DNA of 64,000 bases from Skermanella rosea (GCF_016806835.2 NZ_CP086111.1:2491001-2555000), one strand, 5' to 3'. Counted from the stretch's first letter, positions 43,862-53,065 are shown. Translations and numbers: made by a program. The notes: generated from the sequence alone by a model not told the origin.

Positions 43862-44547
43862 GACAGGGCCTCCACCAGTCCGTCGAACAGGGGCTTCCCG
43901 TCGGTGTTGCCGTGCAGCGGCTCGCAGGCCCGCTCGGGGTGCGGCATCATGCCCAGCACGGTGCGGGTCTCGTTGAACAGTCCGGCTATGGCGTTGGCCG
44001 AGCCGTTCGGGTTGCCCGACGCGTCGATCACGCCGCCGGGTGCCACGTAGCGGAAGGCCACCATGCCGGCGTCCTCGATCTGGGCGAGCGTATCGGCGTC
44101 GGCGAAATAGTTGCCGTCGTGGTGGGCGACCGGGAAGCGGACGACCTGCCCCTCCGAAAAGGCCGAGGTGAAGGCGCTCTCCGCGTTCTCGACCCGCAGG
44201 TCGACCGTCCGGCAGATGAACTTCAGCCCGGCGTTGCGCATCAGCGCGCCGGGAAGCAGGCCCGCCTCCGTCAGGATCTGGAAGCCGTTGCAGATCCCAA
44301 GCACGCGGACGCCGGCCCTGGCCCGGGCCACGACCTCGCGCATCACCGGGGATTTGGCGGCCATCGCGCCGCTGCGCAGATAGTCGCCGTAGGAGAATCC
44401 GCCCGGAACGACGATCAGATCGACCGGGGGAAGGTCGCTGTCGCGGTGCCAGACCATGGCGGGCTTGGCGCCCGTGGCGTGCTCCAAAGCGACGCTGACG
44501 TCGCGGTCGCAGTTGGAGCCGGGGAATACAATGACGGCGGCCTTCAT
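43858..44547 (-). CDS. purQ: Phosphoribosylformylglycinamidine synthase subunit PurQ
   Basis: A 229-aa class I glutamine amidotransferase that supplies ammonia to PurL. ATG 44547 gives the canonical start [15 protein letters not shown]. The catalytic Cys lies in [11 protein letters not shown] and the His-Glu pair in [11 protein letters not shown]. It is the first gene of the purQ-purL-bolA-grxD run and overlaps purL by 4 bp. Confidence 0.97.
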
Positions 44548-44688
44548 GAGGCGCTTCAGCAACTTCCTTGGAGATGATGCCCCAGCGGCAATTGCGGCAG
44601 ACACTAAAGAGCCGGCCCCGCTATTGCAAGCCCGCGGACGCGGGGCAGCCCTGCCGAAGGGTGCCGCCGTCCGCCGCCTGCCCCGAGG

Positions 44689-44868
44689 TTACCCGCGGCC
44701 GTACCGCTTCCTCATGATCTCCTGGGCGAAGTCGAAGGCCGCCATGGCCACGCAGGCGACGAAGATGACGATCAGCACCGGCTCCGGCACATAGACCGCG
44801 ATGATGGCGAGGAACCCGGCGAAGCCGGCCAGTCCCAGGATTGCGAGAACGCTATCGATGATCCTCAT
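44689..44868 (-). CDS. Small membrane protein (59 aa) at the end of the TRAP-amidase operon
   Basis: ATG 44868, preceded by GAGGATCGGGAC, lies 10 bp after the amidase stop and opens a 59-codon frame ending at TAA 44689. Two hydrophobic stretches (about residues 4-26 and 29-45) are separated by YVPEP, forming a likely helical hairpin in the membrane, and the C-terminus is basic (IMRKRYGRG). Tight spacing makes it the last cistron of the operon. It has no family I can name. Confidence 0.65.
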   Translation of the reverse strand: MRIIDSVLAILGLAGFAGFLAIIAVYVPEPVLIVIFVACVAMAAFDFAQEIMRKRYGRG

Positions 44869-44878
44869 GTCCCGATCC

Positions 44879-46243
44879 TCAAATGGGTGTAGCCATGCCG
44901 AAGCGGCGCATCAGCCAGCTTGCGGTCCGAAGGAGCCGGGCGTCCCCGCCGCGCCGGCCGACCAGCTGGACGCCGACCGGCAAACCGTTCTCCCCCTGGA
45001 GGAGGGGCAGGGTGATCGCCGGGACGCCGCAATAGGTCCAGATGGTGCAGAAGACCGGGTCTCCGGTGGTGGTCAGGCCCGCCGGGGCCTCGCCGGTGGT
45101 GGCCGGCGTGACGATCGCGTCGTACCGGTCGAAGATGCGGTCGAGCGCGCTGTTCAGGACTTCCGTCCAGTCCAGGGCGAGCGAGTAGTCGACGGCCAGA
45201 AGGGTGCGCCCCTCGTCGATCATGCCTTGGAGCAGCGGGCTGAGCTGGTCCCGGCCCCGCTCGGCGTAGCGGGAGAAGTTGCGGGCGATGTCGGCCAGCA
45301 TGATCGTCCGGTGCAGTCCGTGCGCCCGGTCGAACGGTTCCGGCAGGTCGACCTGGTCGATCCCGTCGCCCAGCTCGTCGCGGAGTTCGCCGAAGGCCTC
45401 CCGGGTCGCCGGTTCCGCTCGGTCCCAGACGGGCGACGGCACGAAGGCCAGCACGGGCGCCAGCGGCGGCGTCGCCGCAGCGCCTTCCATGAGCTGCGGC
45501 CGGGCGGTCGGCCGCATGGCCGGGTCGCGCTCGTCGTAGACGGCCAGCACGTCGCCCAGCAGGGCCGCGTCTTCGACGCTCCGGGCGAAGACGCCGACGC
45601 TGTCCAGCGCCGGCGACTGGACCAGCACGCCGCGCCGCGAGATCGTGCCCCGGCTCGGCTTGTAGCCCACGACGCCGCAGAACGACGCCGGGCGGATCAC
45701 GGATCCGTTGGTCTGCGTTCCGACGGCAAGCGGCACCATCGACGCCGCGACCGCCGCCGCCGACCCGGAGGAAGAGCCGCCGGGCGTCCGCCCGGGATCG
45801 TGCGGATTGCGGGTGTCGCAGGGATTCATGACGGCCAGTTCGGTCGTGGCCGTCTTGCCCATGACGATGGCGCCGGCTTCCCGGAGCCGCGAGACGATGA
45901 AGGCGTCGTCCTGCGGCCTTCTGCCGGCATCCAGCGGCGTGCCGTTGCAGGTCGGCATGTCGCGGGTGTCGATGATGTCCTTCACGCCGACCGGGATGCC
46001 GTGGAGCGGTCCGGTCGGCCGTCCGGAGGAGCGGAGGCTGTCGAGCATCCGCGCCTGGAGCATGACGTGGTCGGGATCGAGGAAGGTCCACGCCCGGACC
46101 TCCTCCTCCCGCGCGGCGATGGCTTCCAGGTGGGCTTCCGCGACTTCGACGGCCCGGACCTCGCCCCGGTCGATCCGGTGGCGTAGGTCGCTGGCGGAGA
46201 AGCGCGTCAGTTCCAGGTTCGCAGTCATTCGGTTACTGACCAT
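44879..46243 (-). CDS. Amidase signature family hydrolase
   Basis: A 454-aa amidase. The Ser-cis-Ser-Lys catalytic set is intact: Lys in PVGVKDIIDT, the Gly/Ser loop TPGGSSSGSAAAVA, and nucleophile Ser in GTQTNGSVIRPASFCG. It hydrolyses an amide to acid and ammonia; the substrate is unknown. Its place behind a TRAP transporter suggests that the imported compound is the amide or its product. ATG 46243 overlaps the transporter gene by 11 bp; ATG 46228 is an equally plausible start without overlap. Confidence 0.9.
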   Translation of the reverse strand: MVSNRMTANLELTRFSASDLRHRIDRGEVRAVEVAEAHLEAIAAREEEVRAWTFLDPDHVMLQARMLDSLRSSGRPTGPLHGIPVGVKDIIDTRDMPTCNGTPLDAGRRPQDDAFIVSRLREAGAIVMGKTATTELAVMNPCDTRNPHDPGRTPGGSSSGSAAAVAASMVPLAVGTQTNGSVIRPASFCGVVGYKPSRGTISRRGVLVQSPALDSVGVFARSVEDAALLGDVLAVYDERDPAMRPTARPQLMEGAAATPPLAPVLAFVPSPVWDRAEPATREAFGELRDELGDGIDQVDLPEPFDRAHGLHRTIMLADIARNFSRYAERGRDQLSPLLQGMIDEGRTLLAVDYSLALDWTEVLNSALDRIFDRYDAIVTPATTGEAPAGLTTTGDPVFCTIWTYCGVPAITLPLLQGENGLPVGVQLVGRRGGDARLLRTASWLMRRFGMATPI

Positions 46244-47588
46244 AGACCAGGTTGGGCAGGAAATAGGCGATCTGCGGGAACATGTAGAGGATGATCATCG
46301 ACAGGAACACCAGGAAGAGGAACGGCATGCATCCCTTGAAGATCTGGACGAGCTGGACATGGGGCGGTGCTATCCCCTTCAGGTAATAGGCCGACATCGC
46401 CATGGGCGGGGTCAGGAACGAGGTCTGGAGGTTGAGCGCGATCAGGATGCCGAAGAACAGCGGGTCGATCCCGAAATGCGGCAGCAGCGGCAGGAAGATC
46501 GGCACGAAGATGATGATGATCTCGGACCACTCCAGCGGCCAGCCGAGCAGGAAGATGATCAGCTGCGCCAGCAGCAGGAACTGTAGCGGCGTCAGGTCCA
46601 GGCCGGTGACGAATTCGGTGATGACCCCTTCGCCGCCCAGATAGGAGAAAACGGAGGAGAAGGTCCAGGACCCGACGAACAGCCAGCACACCATCGCCGA
46701 GGTGCGGACGGTCAGGTAGACGGACTGCCTCAACCGGTCCCAGGTCAGCGATCCGTAGGCCGCCGCCAGGACGAGGCCGCCCAGCGCGCCGATGGCGGCC
46801 GCTTCGGACGGAGTCGCCAGCCCGAACAGGATGGCTCCCAGCACCGACAGGATCAGCACCGCCAGGGGAAGGAACGACGTCGCCAGCATGACCAGCAGCT
46901 TGCCGATCGGAACGTCGCCGATGTCCTCGTCCCGCGGCTTGGGAGCGACGGACGGTTGAAGCACGGCGCGGATGACGACATAGACGAGGTAAAGCCCCGC
47001 CAGCATCAGGCCGGGCAGCAGCGCGCCCGCGTACAGCCGGACGATCGAGACGCCCGACGTCGCGGCGTAGACGATCAGCATGATCGACGGCGGGATCAGG
47101 ATGCCGAGCGTTCCGCCTGCGCAGATCACGCCGGAGGCGAAGCTGGTGTCGTAGCGCGCCTTGAGCATGGCCGGGAACGCCAGCAGGCCCATCAGCGTCA
47201 CCACCGCGCCGACGATGCCGGTGGCCGTCGCGAACAGGGCGCAGGTGATCAGTGCCGCCACGGCCATGGAGCCCGGAACCCGGCGCGCCGCGATGTAGAT
47301 CGTCTGGAAGAGCCGGTCGACGATGTTCGCCCGTTCGACCACATATCCCATGAACAGGAACAGCGGCACCGCGGTCAGCACGTCGTTCGCCATGACCGAA
47401 TAGGTCTGGTTGACGAACAGGTCGAAGATGCGGTTGTCGAAGATCGTCCGCATCCGCTCGGCGTCATAATAGGCATAGTAGCCGAACCCGACGCCCATCG
47501 CCATCAGGGTGAAGGCGATCGGAAAGCCGAGGAGGATCACGAAAAGGAACGAGCCCAGCATCAGCAGGGCTACTTGTGGGTCGGACAT
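46233..47588 (-). CDS. dctM: TRAP transporter large permease subunit
   Basis: A 451-aa DctM-type membrane protein with about twelve segments, family motifs GYVVERANIVDRLF and GGTLGILIPPSIMLIVYAATSGVS, and a conserved C-terminal half. It is the ion-coupled translocating subunit. It starts 3 bp after the small permease gene and overlaps the amidase start. It resembles the subfamily that takes up 2-oxo acids and aromatic or mannitol-like compounds. Confidence 0.95.
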   Translation of the reverse strand: MSDPQVALLMLGSFLFVILLGFPIAFTLMAMGVGFGYYAYYDAERMRTIFDNRIFDLFVNQTYSVMANDVLTAVPLFLFMGYVVERANIVDRLFQTIYIAARRVPGSMAVAALITCALFATATGIVGAVVTLMGLLAFPAMLKARYDTSFASGVICAGGTLGILIPPSIMLIVYAATSGVSIVRLYAGALLPGLMLAGLYLVYVVIRAVLQPSVAPKPRDEDIGDVPIGKLLVMLATSFLPLAVLILSVLGAILFGLATPSEAAAIGALGGLVLAAAYGSLTWDRLRQSVYLTVRTSAMVCWLFVGSWTFSSVFSYLGGEGVITEFVTGLDLTPLQFLLLAQLIIFLLGWPLEWSEIIIIFVPIFLPLLPHFGIDPLFFGILIALNLQTSFLTPPMAMSAYYLKGIAPPHVQLVQIFKGCMPFLFLVFLSMIILYMFPQIAYFLPNLVYGQ

Positions 47589-47591
47589 GGA

Positions 47592-48233
47592 TCAGCCCCG
47601 CCTGTCGCCGTTGGTCTTATTATGCATGGGCGTGACGATATCCACCGCCTCGGATCCATGGGGAAGGCTGCCGGTGGCGAGAGACTTCGCCAGCGCCGTT
47701 TCGGTTTCCTCGATCTCGTCGCGGACCCGCATCCATTCGCCGGTCCGGATGCAGAGGATGCAGCGGAAAACCTGGGCGATCCCCTGGATCAGGAGAAGGA
47801 CGCCGGCGGCGACGATGATCGACTTGAATTGGAAGATCGGGATGCCGGCCGGGCTCATCACGCTGACCTCGGCATAGCGCCAGGACCGCGAGGCGTATTT
47901 CCAGCCCGCCAGGACCAGCGCGATGATCCCGGGAAAGAAGAACAGGAAGTAAAGCACCAGCTCGACGGTCGCCTGCGTCCGGGGACGCCACAGCCGGTAG
48001 ACGAAGTCGCCGCGCACGTGCCCGTCGCGGGACAAGGTGTAGGCCCCACCCATCATGAACAGGGCGCCGTACATCATGTAGGTGATGTCGAACGCCCAGG
48101 TCGTGGGATTGTCGAGGAAGTAGCGGACGAAAACCTCGTAGCTGACGCCGAACGTCATGACGACGATCGCCCAGGCGAACGCCTTGCCGATCCATGCGGA
48201 CAGGCGATCGGCAAACTCGATGTACCGGATCAT
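47592..48233 (-). CDS. dctQ: TRAP transporter small permease subunit
   Basis: A 213-aa DctQ-type membrane protein with four hydrophobic segments and the RYFLDNPTTWAFDITYMMYGALFMMGGAYTL family region. It binds the large subunit to form the membrane complex. Its cytoplasmic C-terminal tail is long and acidic. It lies between the binding protein and the large permease. Confidence 0.93.
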   Translation of the reverse strand: MIRYIEFADRLSAWIGKAFAWAIVVMTFGVSYEVFVRYFLDNPTTWAFDITYMMYGALFMMGGAYTLSRDGHVRGDFVYRLWRPRTQATVELVLYFLFFFPGIIALVLAGWKYASRSWRYAEVSVMSPAGIPIFQFKSIIVAAGVLLLIQGIAQVFRCILCIRTGEWMRVRDEIEETETALAKSLATGSLPHGSEAVDIVTPMHNKTNGDRRG

Positions 48234-48314
48234 GGATTTCTCCCAAGCATCACGCTCAGCCGAGCGCCGGCGCGGCCAGGGACCGCGCCGGCGTCAAAGT
48301 CAAAGTCCTGCCGG

Positions 48315-49448
48315 TCAGAGGGCGATCTTGCTCGGGAAGTAGTGGTTGAAGGCCAGCTTGTAGTCGGGATCGTTCATCAGCTGGTAGAACACGGTGCGTT
48401 CGGTCCAGGCGCGCTGGCTGTCCATCACGCGCTTCATGAACGCGTCGCCCTCGAGCTGCGGGATGAGCTTGTCCCAGGCTTCGAGCTGCTTGGCGAGCAC
48501 GTCGGCCGGGGTGCGGACCACCTTGACGCCCGACTCCTTCTGCAGCTTCTGCAGGTCGGCCGAGTACTGGTCGAGGGCCAGGGCGGTGTTCGCCGTGCTC
48601 GCCGATTCGACGGCGTAGCGAAGGATCGCCTGGAGATCCTTGTCGAGCCGCTCGAACCGATCCTTGTTGAAGATGAACTCGAACGACTCGCTGGCCTGGT
48701 GGTACGAGGACAGCATGTAGTTCTTGGCCACGTCCTGGGCGCCGAAGCGCATGTCGGAGGTCGGGTTGTTGAACTCGAACGCGTCGATGACGCCGCGCTC
48801 CATCGCCGGGACGATTTCACCGCCGGGGAGCTGGGTGACCCGCATGCCCATGGCCTGCATCAGGTCGGCGGCCAAGCCGACCGTCCGGTACTTCAGGCCG
48901 CTGACGTCGCCGGCCCCGGCGATTTCCTTCTTGAACCAGCCGAGCGGCTGGGCCGGCATCGGGAAGCCGAAGAAGCCGACGACGTTGAGCCCCAGGATGT
49001 CCTGGGTCAGTTCGCGGTAGAATTCCTGCCCGCCGCCCTTGTGGATCCAGGCCAGCAGGTTGGTGGCGCTGCCGCCCCAGACCGGGCCGGTGCCGAACAG
49101 GGAGGCCGCCTTGTGCTTGCCGTACCAGTAGACGGGGACGGTGTGGGCGGCGTCGATGATGCCGTCGTGGCAGGCGTCCTGGACCTGGAAGGCGCCGACC
49201 ACGGCGCCTGCGGGCAGCAGGTCGATCCTGAGTCGCCCGCCGGACATGGCCTCGACTCGCTCGACATATTGCTTCGCCATGTCCTGGAAAATGTCCGAGG
49301 AGGGCCACGAGGTCTGCATCTTGAGCACGATCGGGGACTGGGCAGTCACGACGGCGGGAGCGGCAAGCGCTCCGGCGGCGGCACCCGCCCCCAGGGCGCC
49401 GGTGCGCAGAAACTTGCGGCGCGATACCGTGGTCTCTTCGGTCTTCAT
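48315..49448 (-). CDS. dctP: TRAP transporter substrate-binding protein (TakP-like) with Tat signal
   Basis: A 377-aa periplasmic binding protein. GGGAGG directly touches ATG 49454 but is 6 bases from ATG 49448, so 49448 is preferred. The N-terminus has a twin-arginine motif (SRRKFLRTG) and a cleavage site near VTAQS, implying folded export. The YWYGKHKAASLFGTGPVWGG and PGGEIVPAMERGVIDAFEF stretches resemble TakP, which binds 2-oxo acids. It is the first gene of the operon with permeases, an amidase and a small membrane protein. Confidence 0.93.
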   Translation of the reverse strand: MKTEETTVSRRKFLRTGALGAGAAAGALAAPAVVTAQSPIVLKMQTSWPSSDIFQDMAKQYVERVEAMSGGRLRIDLLPAGAVVGAFQVQDACHDGIIDAAHTVPVYWYGKHKAASLFGTGPVWGGSATNLLAWIHKGGGQEFYRELTQDILGLNVVGFFGFPMPAQPLGWFKKEIAGAGDVSGLKYRTVGLAADLMQAMGMRVTQLPGGEIVPAMERGVIDAFEFNNPTSDMRFGAQDVAKNYMLSSYHQASESFEFIFNKDRFERLDKDLQAILRYAVESASTANTALALDQYSADLQKLQKESGVKVVRTPADVLAKQLEAWDKLIPQLEGDAFMKRVMDSQRAWTERTVFYQLMNDPDYKLAFNHYFPSKIAL

Positions 49449-49454
49449 GTTCAT

Positions 49455-49774
49455 CCTCCCTACACCAAGTTTTTGTCCGGATGATTATTCTTTTGCTGCA
49501 TAAGCGAAGAACCGGCCGATCGGCGCCATCGTTACTGGACAAAGGCTGCCGAAGAGCGGTTCTTCCCTGGACGGGTAGCATAAACGAAGGTCTGGAAGCG
49601 TCAACAGGTATCGCATCTACACATCCAAAACTGGCAGTGGGCGGCGATACTTAAGATAACATTAACGCCGAGAATTGAATTACACGTGGCTGACCCGCTT
49701 GCACATTCGTGCCGGGCCTGCCATCCTGGATCGTGCTGAGGGGGAGGGGAGTCCCGTCGGCGGACGGGCAATCT
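49455..49774. other. Intergenic region between yceI and the TRAP operon
   Basis: No gene is supported in these 320 bases. The region contains a CtrA-type site (49651-49666) and, near the yceI end, a hairpin CCCGTC/GACGGG (49753-49768) that may end the yceI transcript. The TRAP operon promoter must lie in the right part. Confidence 0.5.
49651..49666. promoter_or_regulatory. Candidate CtrA-binding site
   Basis: TTAA-GATAACA-TTAAC matches the full CtrA consensus TTAA-N7-TTAAC exactly. It lies about 200 bp upstream of the TRAP binding-protein gene. One match in 64 kb could be chance, but the surrounding sequence is otherwise GC-rich. Confidence 0.45.
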
Positions 49775-50407
49775 CTAGTTCTGGCGGATGCCCTCGAGTT
49801 CGATGATCAACTGCACCTCGTCTCCGACCCAGCCATTGTCGGTCCCGTACACCATGCCCCATTCGCTCCGCCGGATGGTGCCGCGGGCGGAGACTCCGGC
49901 GACGTAGTTCGGCCTGCCGAACAACCCTCCCCCGAAGGGATACTCGCCGACCTTGTTGAGGGTGACGTCCAATGTCACCGGCCGGGTGACGCCGCGCAGG
50001 GTGAGGTCACCGGTCATCTTGCCGGTCCGCTCGCCGGTCTTCTGCGCCGATGTCATGACGAAGGTCATCTCCGGGTGCCGTTCGGACCAGAAGAAGTCTT
50101 CCTTGCGCAGATGCTCGTCGCGTTTGTCGTGATTGGTGAAGACGCTGGCGGTCTTGACCGTCACCTTGACGTCGGAAATGGCCTGGGTCTCCTCGTCGAA
50201 GCGGAAGCTGCCGGCAACGTCCCGGAACATGCCGAGCACGTCGGCATAGCCGATGTGGGAGACGAGAAAACCGAACGAGGCGTGTTCCGGATCGATCCGG
50301 TAGTCGCGCGGGGCGGCGCTGGCCGGCAAAGACAGGGCCAGGGAGGCCGTGAGGGCGAAGGCGCCTATCGCCAAGCACCGGGCGCTCCGGGTCATGGAGC
50401 CGATCAT
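49775..50407 (-). CDS. YceI family periplasmic lipid-binding protein
   Basis: A 210-aa protein with a signal peptide ending at ASAAP (about residue 33) and the YceI beta-barrel fold (YRIDPEHASFGFLVSHIGYADVLGMF ... DLTLRGVTRPVTLDVTLN). Members bind isoprenoids such as polyprenyl chains in a lipocalin-like pocket. The start follows GGGAGG. It is transcribed in the same direction as the glycosylase-purS-purC genes but 41 bp apart. Confidence 0.93.
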   Translation of the reverse strand: MIGSMTRSARCLAIGAFALTASLALSLPASAAPRDYRIDPEHASFGFLVSHIGYADVLGMFRDVAGSFRFDEETQAISDVKVTVKTASVFTNHDKRDEHLRKEDFFWSERHPEMTFVMTSAQKTGERTGKMTGDLTLRGVTRPVTLDVTLNKVGEYPFGGGLFGRPNYVAGVSARGTIRRSEWGMVYGTDNGWVGDEVQLIIELEGIRQN

Positions 50408-50448
50408 CTTTTTCCTCCCTGCCTGTTGTCCTGCGGCCTTGCCCGACG

Positions 50449-51123
50449 TTATTTAGGCGAAATGCCCTCCGCCGCCAGTGCCGGCGAGCCGCGCGCACGC
50501 CGTCGCCGCTCCGGCGCGACCGAGAGATAGTAATGCCAGACGAGGCGGGCGGCGGTGCTTCGGTAGGGGCGCCAGGGATCGCCCAGCGCCAGGAGTTCGT
50601 CGCGCGGGGGTCGAACCTCGCGGTCGAGCAGCCACTGCAGCCCGAGGGCGACCGCAAGGTCGTCCACCGGCCAGACGTCGGGCCGGCACAGCACGAGCAG
50701 CAGATAGATCTCGGCGCTCCAGCGGCCGATGCCCTTCACCCGGACCAGCGCTTCCAGCGCCTCGTCGTCCGGCAGGCGGTCTATAAGATCCATGTCCAGC
50801 CGGCCGGACGCCACCTCGCCGGCCAAGCCGCGGGCATAGTCGATCTTCTGACGGCTGAAGCCGCAGGCCTTCAGCGTGTCGTCGGGCAGCGCCAGCACCG
50901 CTTCGGGCGTCGGAAGCGTACCGGCTGCCGCGCACAGCTTTCGCCACATGGCCTCGGCCGCCAGGGTCGAGACCTGTTGCTCCAGGATGATGCGCAGCAG
51001 TCCGGGGAAGCCGGAGGGAGTCCGGGGGACGGGTTCGGGCAGCGGTCCCCTGGCCTCAAGGCACCGCCGGAACAACGGGTCCCGGGAGAGCAGGGAATCA
51101 ACCGCCCGGTCGTGGGGACTCAC
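50449..51123 (-). CDS. DNA-3-methyladenine glycosylase II (AlkA-like)
   Basis: A 224-aa HhH-GPD base-excision repair enzyme that removes alkylated purines. GTG 51123 overlaps the purS stop (GTGA) and is preferred over an upstream ATG that would sit within purS. The helix-hairpin-helix is ALVRVKGIGRWSAEIYLLL and the catalytic Asp lies in WPVDDLAVALGL. It lacks the N-terminal beta domain of E. coli AlkA, as short bacterial forms do, and has no 4Fe-4S cluster cysteines. Confidence 0.9.
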   Translation of the reverse strand: MSPHDRAVDSLLSRDPLFRRCLEARGPLPEPVPRTPSGFPGLLRIILEQQVSTLAAEAMWRKLCAAAGTLPTPEAVLALPDDTLKACGFSRQKIDYARGLAGEVASGRLDMDLIDRLPDDEALEALVRVKGIGRWSAEIYLLLVLCRPDVWPVDDLAVALGLQWLLDREVRPPRDELLALGDPWRPYRSTAARLVWHYYLSVAPERRRRARGSPALAAEGISPK

Positions 51124-51362
51124 CCGACGAGGTCTATGCGGTAGTCCTCGATCACCGTGTTCGCCAGGAGCTTCTGGCACATCGCCTCCACCGCCTTGCG
51201 GGCGGCCTCCGGGTCGGTTTCGGCCAGATCCAGTTCGATGAACTTGCCCTGCCGGACTTCGTCCACACCGTCGAAGCCCAGCGAGTGCAGCGCGTGGCCG
51301 ATCGCCTTGCCCTGGGGGTCGAGAACGCCACGCTTCAGGGTGACGTGAACATTTGCCTTCAT
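51120..51362 (-). CDS. purS: Phosphoribosylformylglycinamidine synthase subunit PurS
   Basis: An 80-aa small subunit that bridges PurQ and PurL. Typical sequence is VHVTLKRGVLDPQGKAIGHALHSLGFDGVDEVRQGKFIELDL. It follows purC by 31 bp and overlaps the DNA glycosylase start. PurQL are encoded about 7 kb away, in the same orientation. Confidence 0.97.
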   Translation of the reverse strand: MKANVHVTLKRGVLDPQGKAIGHALHSLGFDGVDEVRQGKFIELDLAETDPEAARKAVEAMCQKLLANTVIEDYRIDLVG

Positions 51363-51393
51363 GATCGATCTGCCTTCGAGAACGCGTGAGCTG

Positions 51394-52158
51394 CTACTGC
51401 ATCAGCTTCGGTGTGTTGAAATCGCCGGGACCGCCCTCCGGCAGGATACCCAGCCGGCGGGCCACTTCCTGGTACGCCTCCTCGACCCGGCCGAGGTCTT
51501 CTCGGAACCGGTCCTTGTCCAGCTTCATGTTGGTCTTGACGTCCCACAGCCGGCAATTGTCGGGGCTGATCTCGTCTGCCAGCACGATCCGCATCTCGTC
51601 GTTTTCCCACAGGCGCCCGAACTCGACCTTGAAGTCGACGAGCCTCAGGCCGATGCCCAGGAACAGGCCGGAGAGATAGTCGTTGATCCGAAGCGACAGG
51701 GCCATCATGTCGTCCAGGTCCTGGGGCGTGGCCCAGCCGAACGCGGTGATATGCTCCTCCGACACCATGGGGTCGTTCAGCTCGTCGGACTTGTAATAAT
51801 ATTCCATGATCGAGCGCGGGAGCTGGGTGCCTTCCGGAATCCCGAATCGCTTCGACAGGGAGCCCGCGGCGACGTTCCGGACCACCAGCTCTATCGGAAT
51901 GATCTCGACCTCGCGGACCAGCTGCTCGCGCATGTTGAGGCGCCGCACGAAATGCGTGGGGACGCCGATCTCCCCCAGCTTGGTCATCAGGTATTCCGAG
52001 ATCCGGTTGTTCAGGACCCCCTTGCCCGTGATGATGCCTCGCTTCTGGTTGTTGAAGGCGGTCGCGTCGTCCTTGAAATACTGAACCAGAGTGCCAGGCT
52101 CCGGTCCCTCGAACAGAACCTTGGCCTTGCCCTCGTAGATCCGCCTGCGTCGCGTCAT
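51394..52158 (-). CDS. purC: Phosphoribosylaminoimidazole-succinocarboxamide synthase
   Basis: A 254-aa SAICAR synthetase, which joins aspartate to CAIR. ATG 52158 gives the canonical start [16 protein letters not shown]. Motifs include [36 protein letters not shown] and [23 protein letters not shown]. It is the first gene of the purC-purS-glycosylase run and has a consensus -10 box upstream. Confidence 0.97.
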   Translation of the reverse strand: MTRRRRIYEGKAKVLFEGPEPGTLVQYFKDDATAFNNQKRGIITGKGVLNNRISEYLMTKLGEIGVPTHFVRRLNMREQLVREVEIIPIELVVRNVAAGSLSKRFGIPEGTQLPRSIMEYYYKSDELNDPMVSEEHITAFGWATPQDLDDMMALSLRINDYLSGLFLGIGLRLVDFKVEFGRLWENDEMRIVLADEISPDNCRLWDVKTNMKLDKDRFREDLGRVEEAYQEVARRLGILPEGGPGDFNTPKLMQ

Positions 52159-52186
52159 GATGGGCTTCCGGAAGTGGCAGGACCGG

Positions 52187-52203
52187 ATTATACGGACCGG
52201 TCC
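52187..52203 (-). promoter_or_regulatory. Candidate promoter element of purC
   Basis: On the minus strand a perfect TATAAT (52187-52192) lies 28 bases before the purC start, immediately preceded by the 10-bp palindrome GGACCGGTCC (52194-52203), which could be an operator. The -35 region is poor. Confidence 0.45.
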
Positions 52204-52309
52204 AGGTAATATGGTTGCTGATATAGCAAGCAACTACGTTTAGCACAATGGAAGCGGGATGCGGAGCCTCCGCGTGCGCCCCGCGCCCTCGGCCGGCCGG
52301 AAAGGCCCG

Positions 52310-53065
52310 TCACGAGAGATCGACCTCGGTCCACGGGGTCTCGTCGGGGCGTCCCGGACAGAACCGGAAGACCGGCTTGGTTTCCGGATGCTCGGCCGAC
52401 GGCAGCGCCAGCAGCGCGCTGCTGGTGGTCCCGAAGCCGGTCGGCGTCACGACGCACATGGCGCCCCGCGGCCCGGCGTCGCCGTCCCAGATCCGGCTGC
52501 CCAGCAGCTCCTCCCAGGCCTTCCAGTCGCCCGCGGCCGGATCGGGGGCCGCCGCATGGGCGAACAGGGGGCGGTAGAAGCGGATCCGGTTGCTCGAGTC
52601 GTCGTTCAGGTCGTTGGCGGTGACCATGGACACGCCCTCGGGGATCCGCTCGATCTCGACGCGGGTACCTTCCGCGCGGCGGGTGAGCCAGAAGGCGTCC
52701 CGGTTGTCGGCGACGACCAGGTTGAACGGCCGGTAGGCCGCCGGGTCGAGATGAACGAGCGCTCCGGCGGCGTCCGCCGCGTCGGCGTGGTCCAGGGCGT
52801 CCAGCACCAACTCGCCGCGGCTGCGCTTGCCCGGTTCGGGTCCCAGGGTTCCCATGCGGTTCAGCACAACGGCGACCACGCCGGTGTCGTTCAGCGCCAG
52901 CCAGCTTCCCCCGGCCAGTTCGTCGATACCGCCCAGCACGTCGGGCCGCTCCGGCCAGTGGCGGGCCGGCGGCTTCCAGGGGCGCCCTGCCATTTCGTCG
53001 CGGTTGCCGCCGATGATCAGCGGGTATGTCGCGCCCGGCTGGCGTAGAATGACGATAGAGCACAT
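52310..53065 (-). CDS. NRDE family protein (TANGO2-like)
   Basis: A 251-aa protein with the hallmark IIGGNRDE motif close to the N-terminus and Cys2 exposed after Met removal (CSIVILR), as in Ntn-type folds. Other family stretches are ARHWPERPDVLGGIDELAGGSWLALN and RGELV. Human TANGO2 is tied to Golgi and haem/lipid handling; the bacterial role is not established. It stands alone between purC and the divergent ATPase-zeta gene. Confidence 0.9.
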   Translation of the reverse strand: MCSIVILRQPGATYPLIIGGNRDEMAGRPWKPPARHWPERPDVLGGIDELAGGSWLALNDTGVVAVVLNRMGTLGPEPGKRSRGELVLDALDHADAADAAGALVHLDPAAYRPFNLVVADNRDAFWLTRRAEGTRVEIERIPEGVSMVTANDLNDDSSNRIRFYRPLFAHAAAPDPAAGDWKAWEELLGSRIWDGDAGPRGAMCVVTPTGFGTTSSALLALPSAEHPETKPVFRFCPGRPDETPWTEVDLS

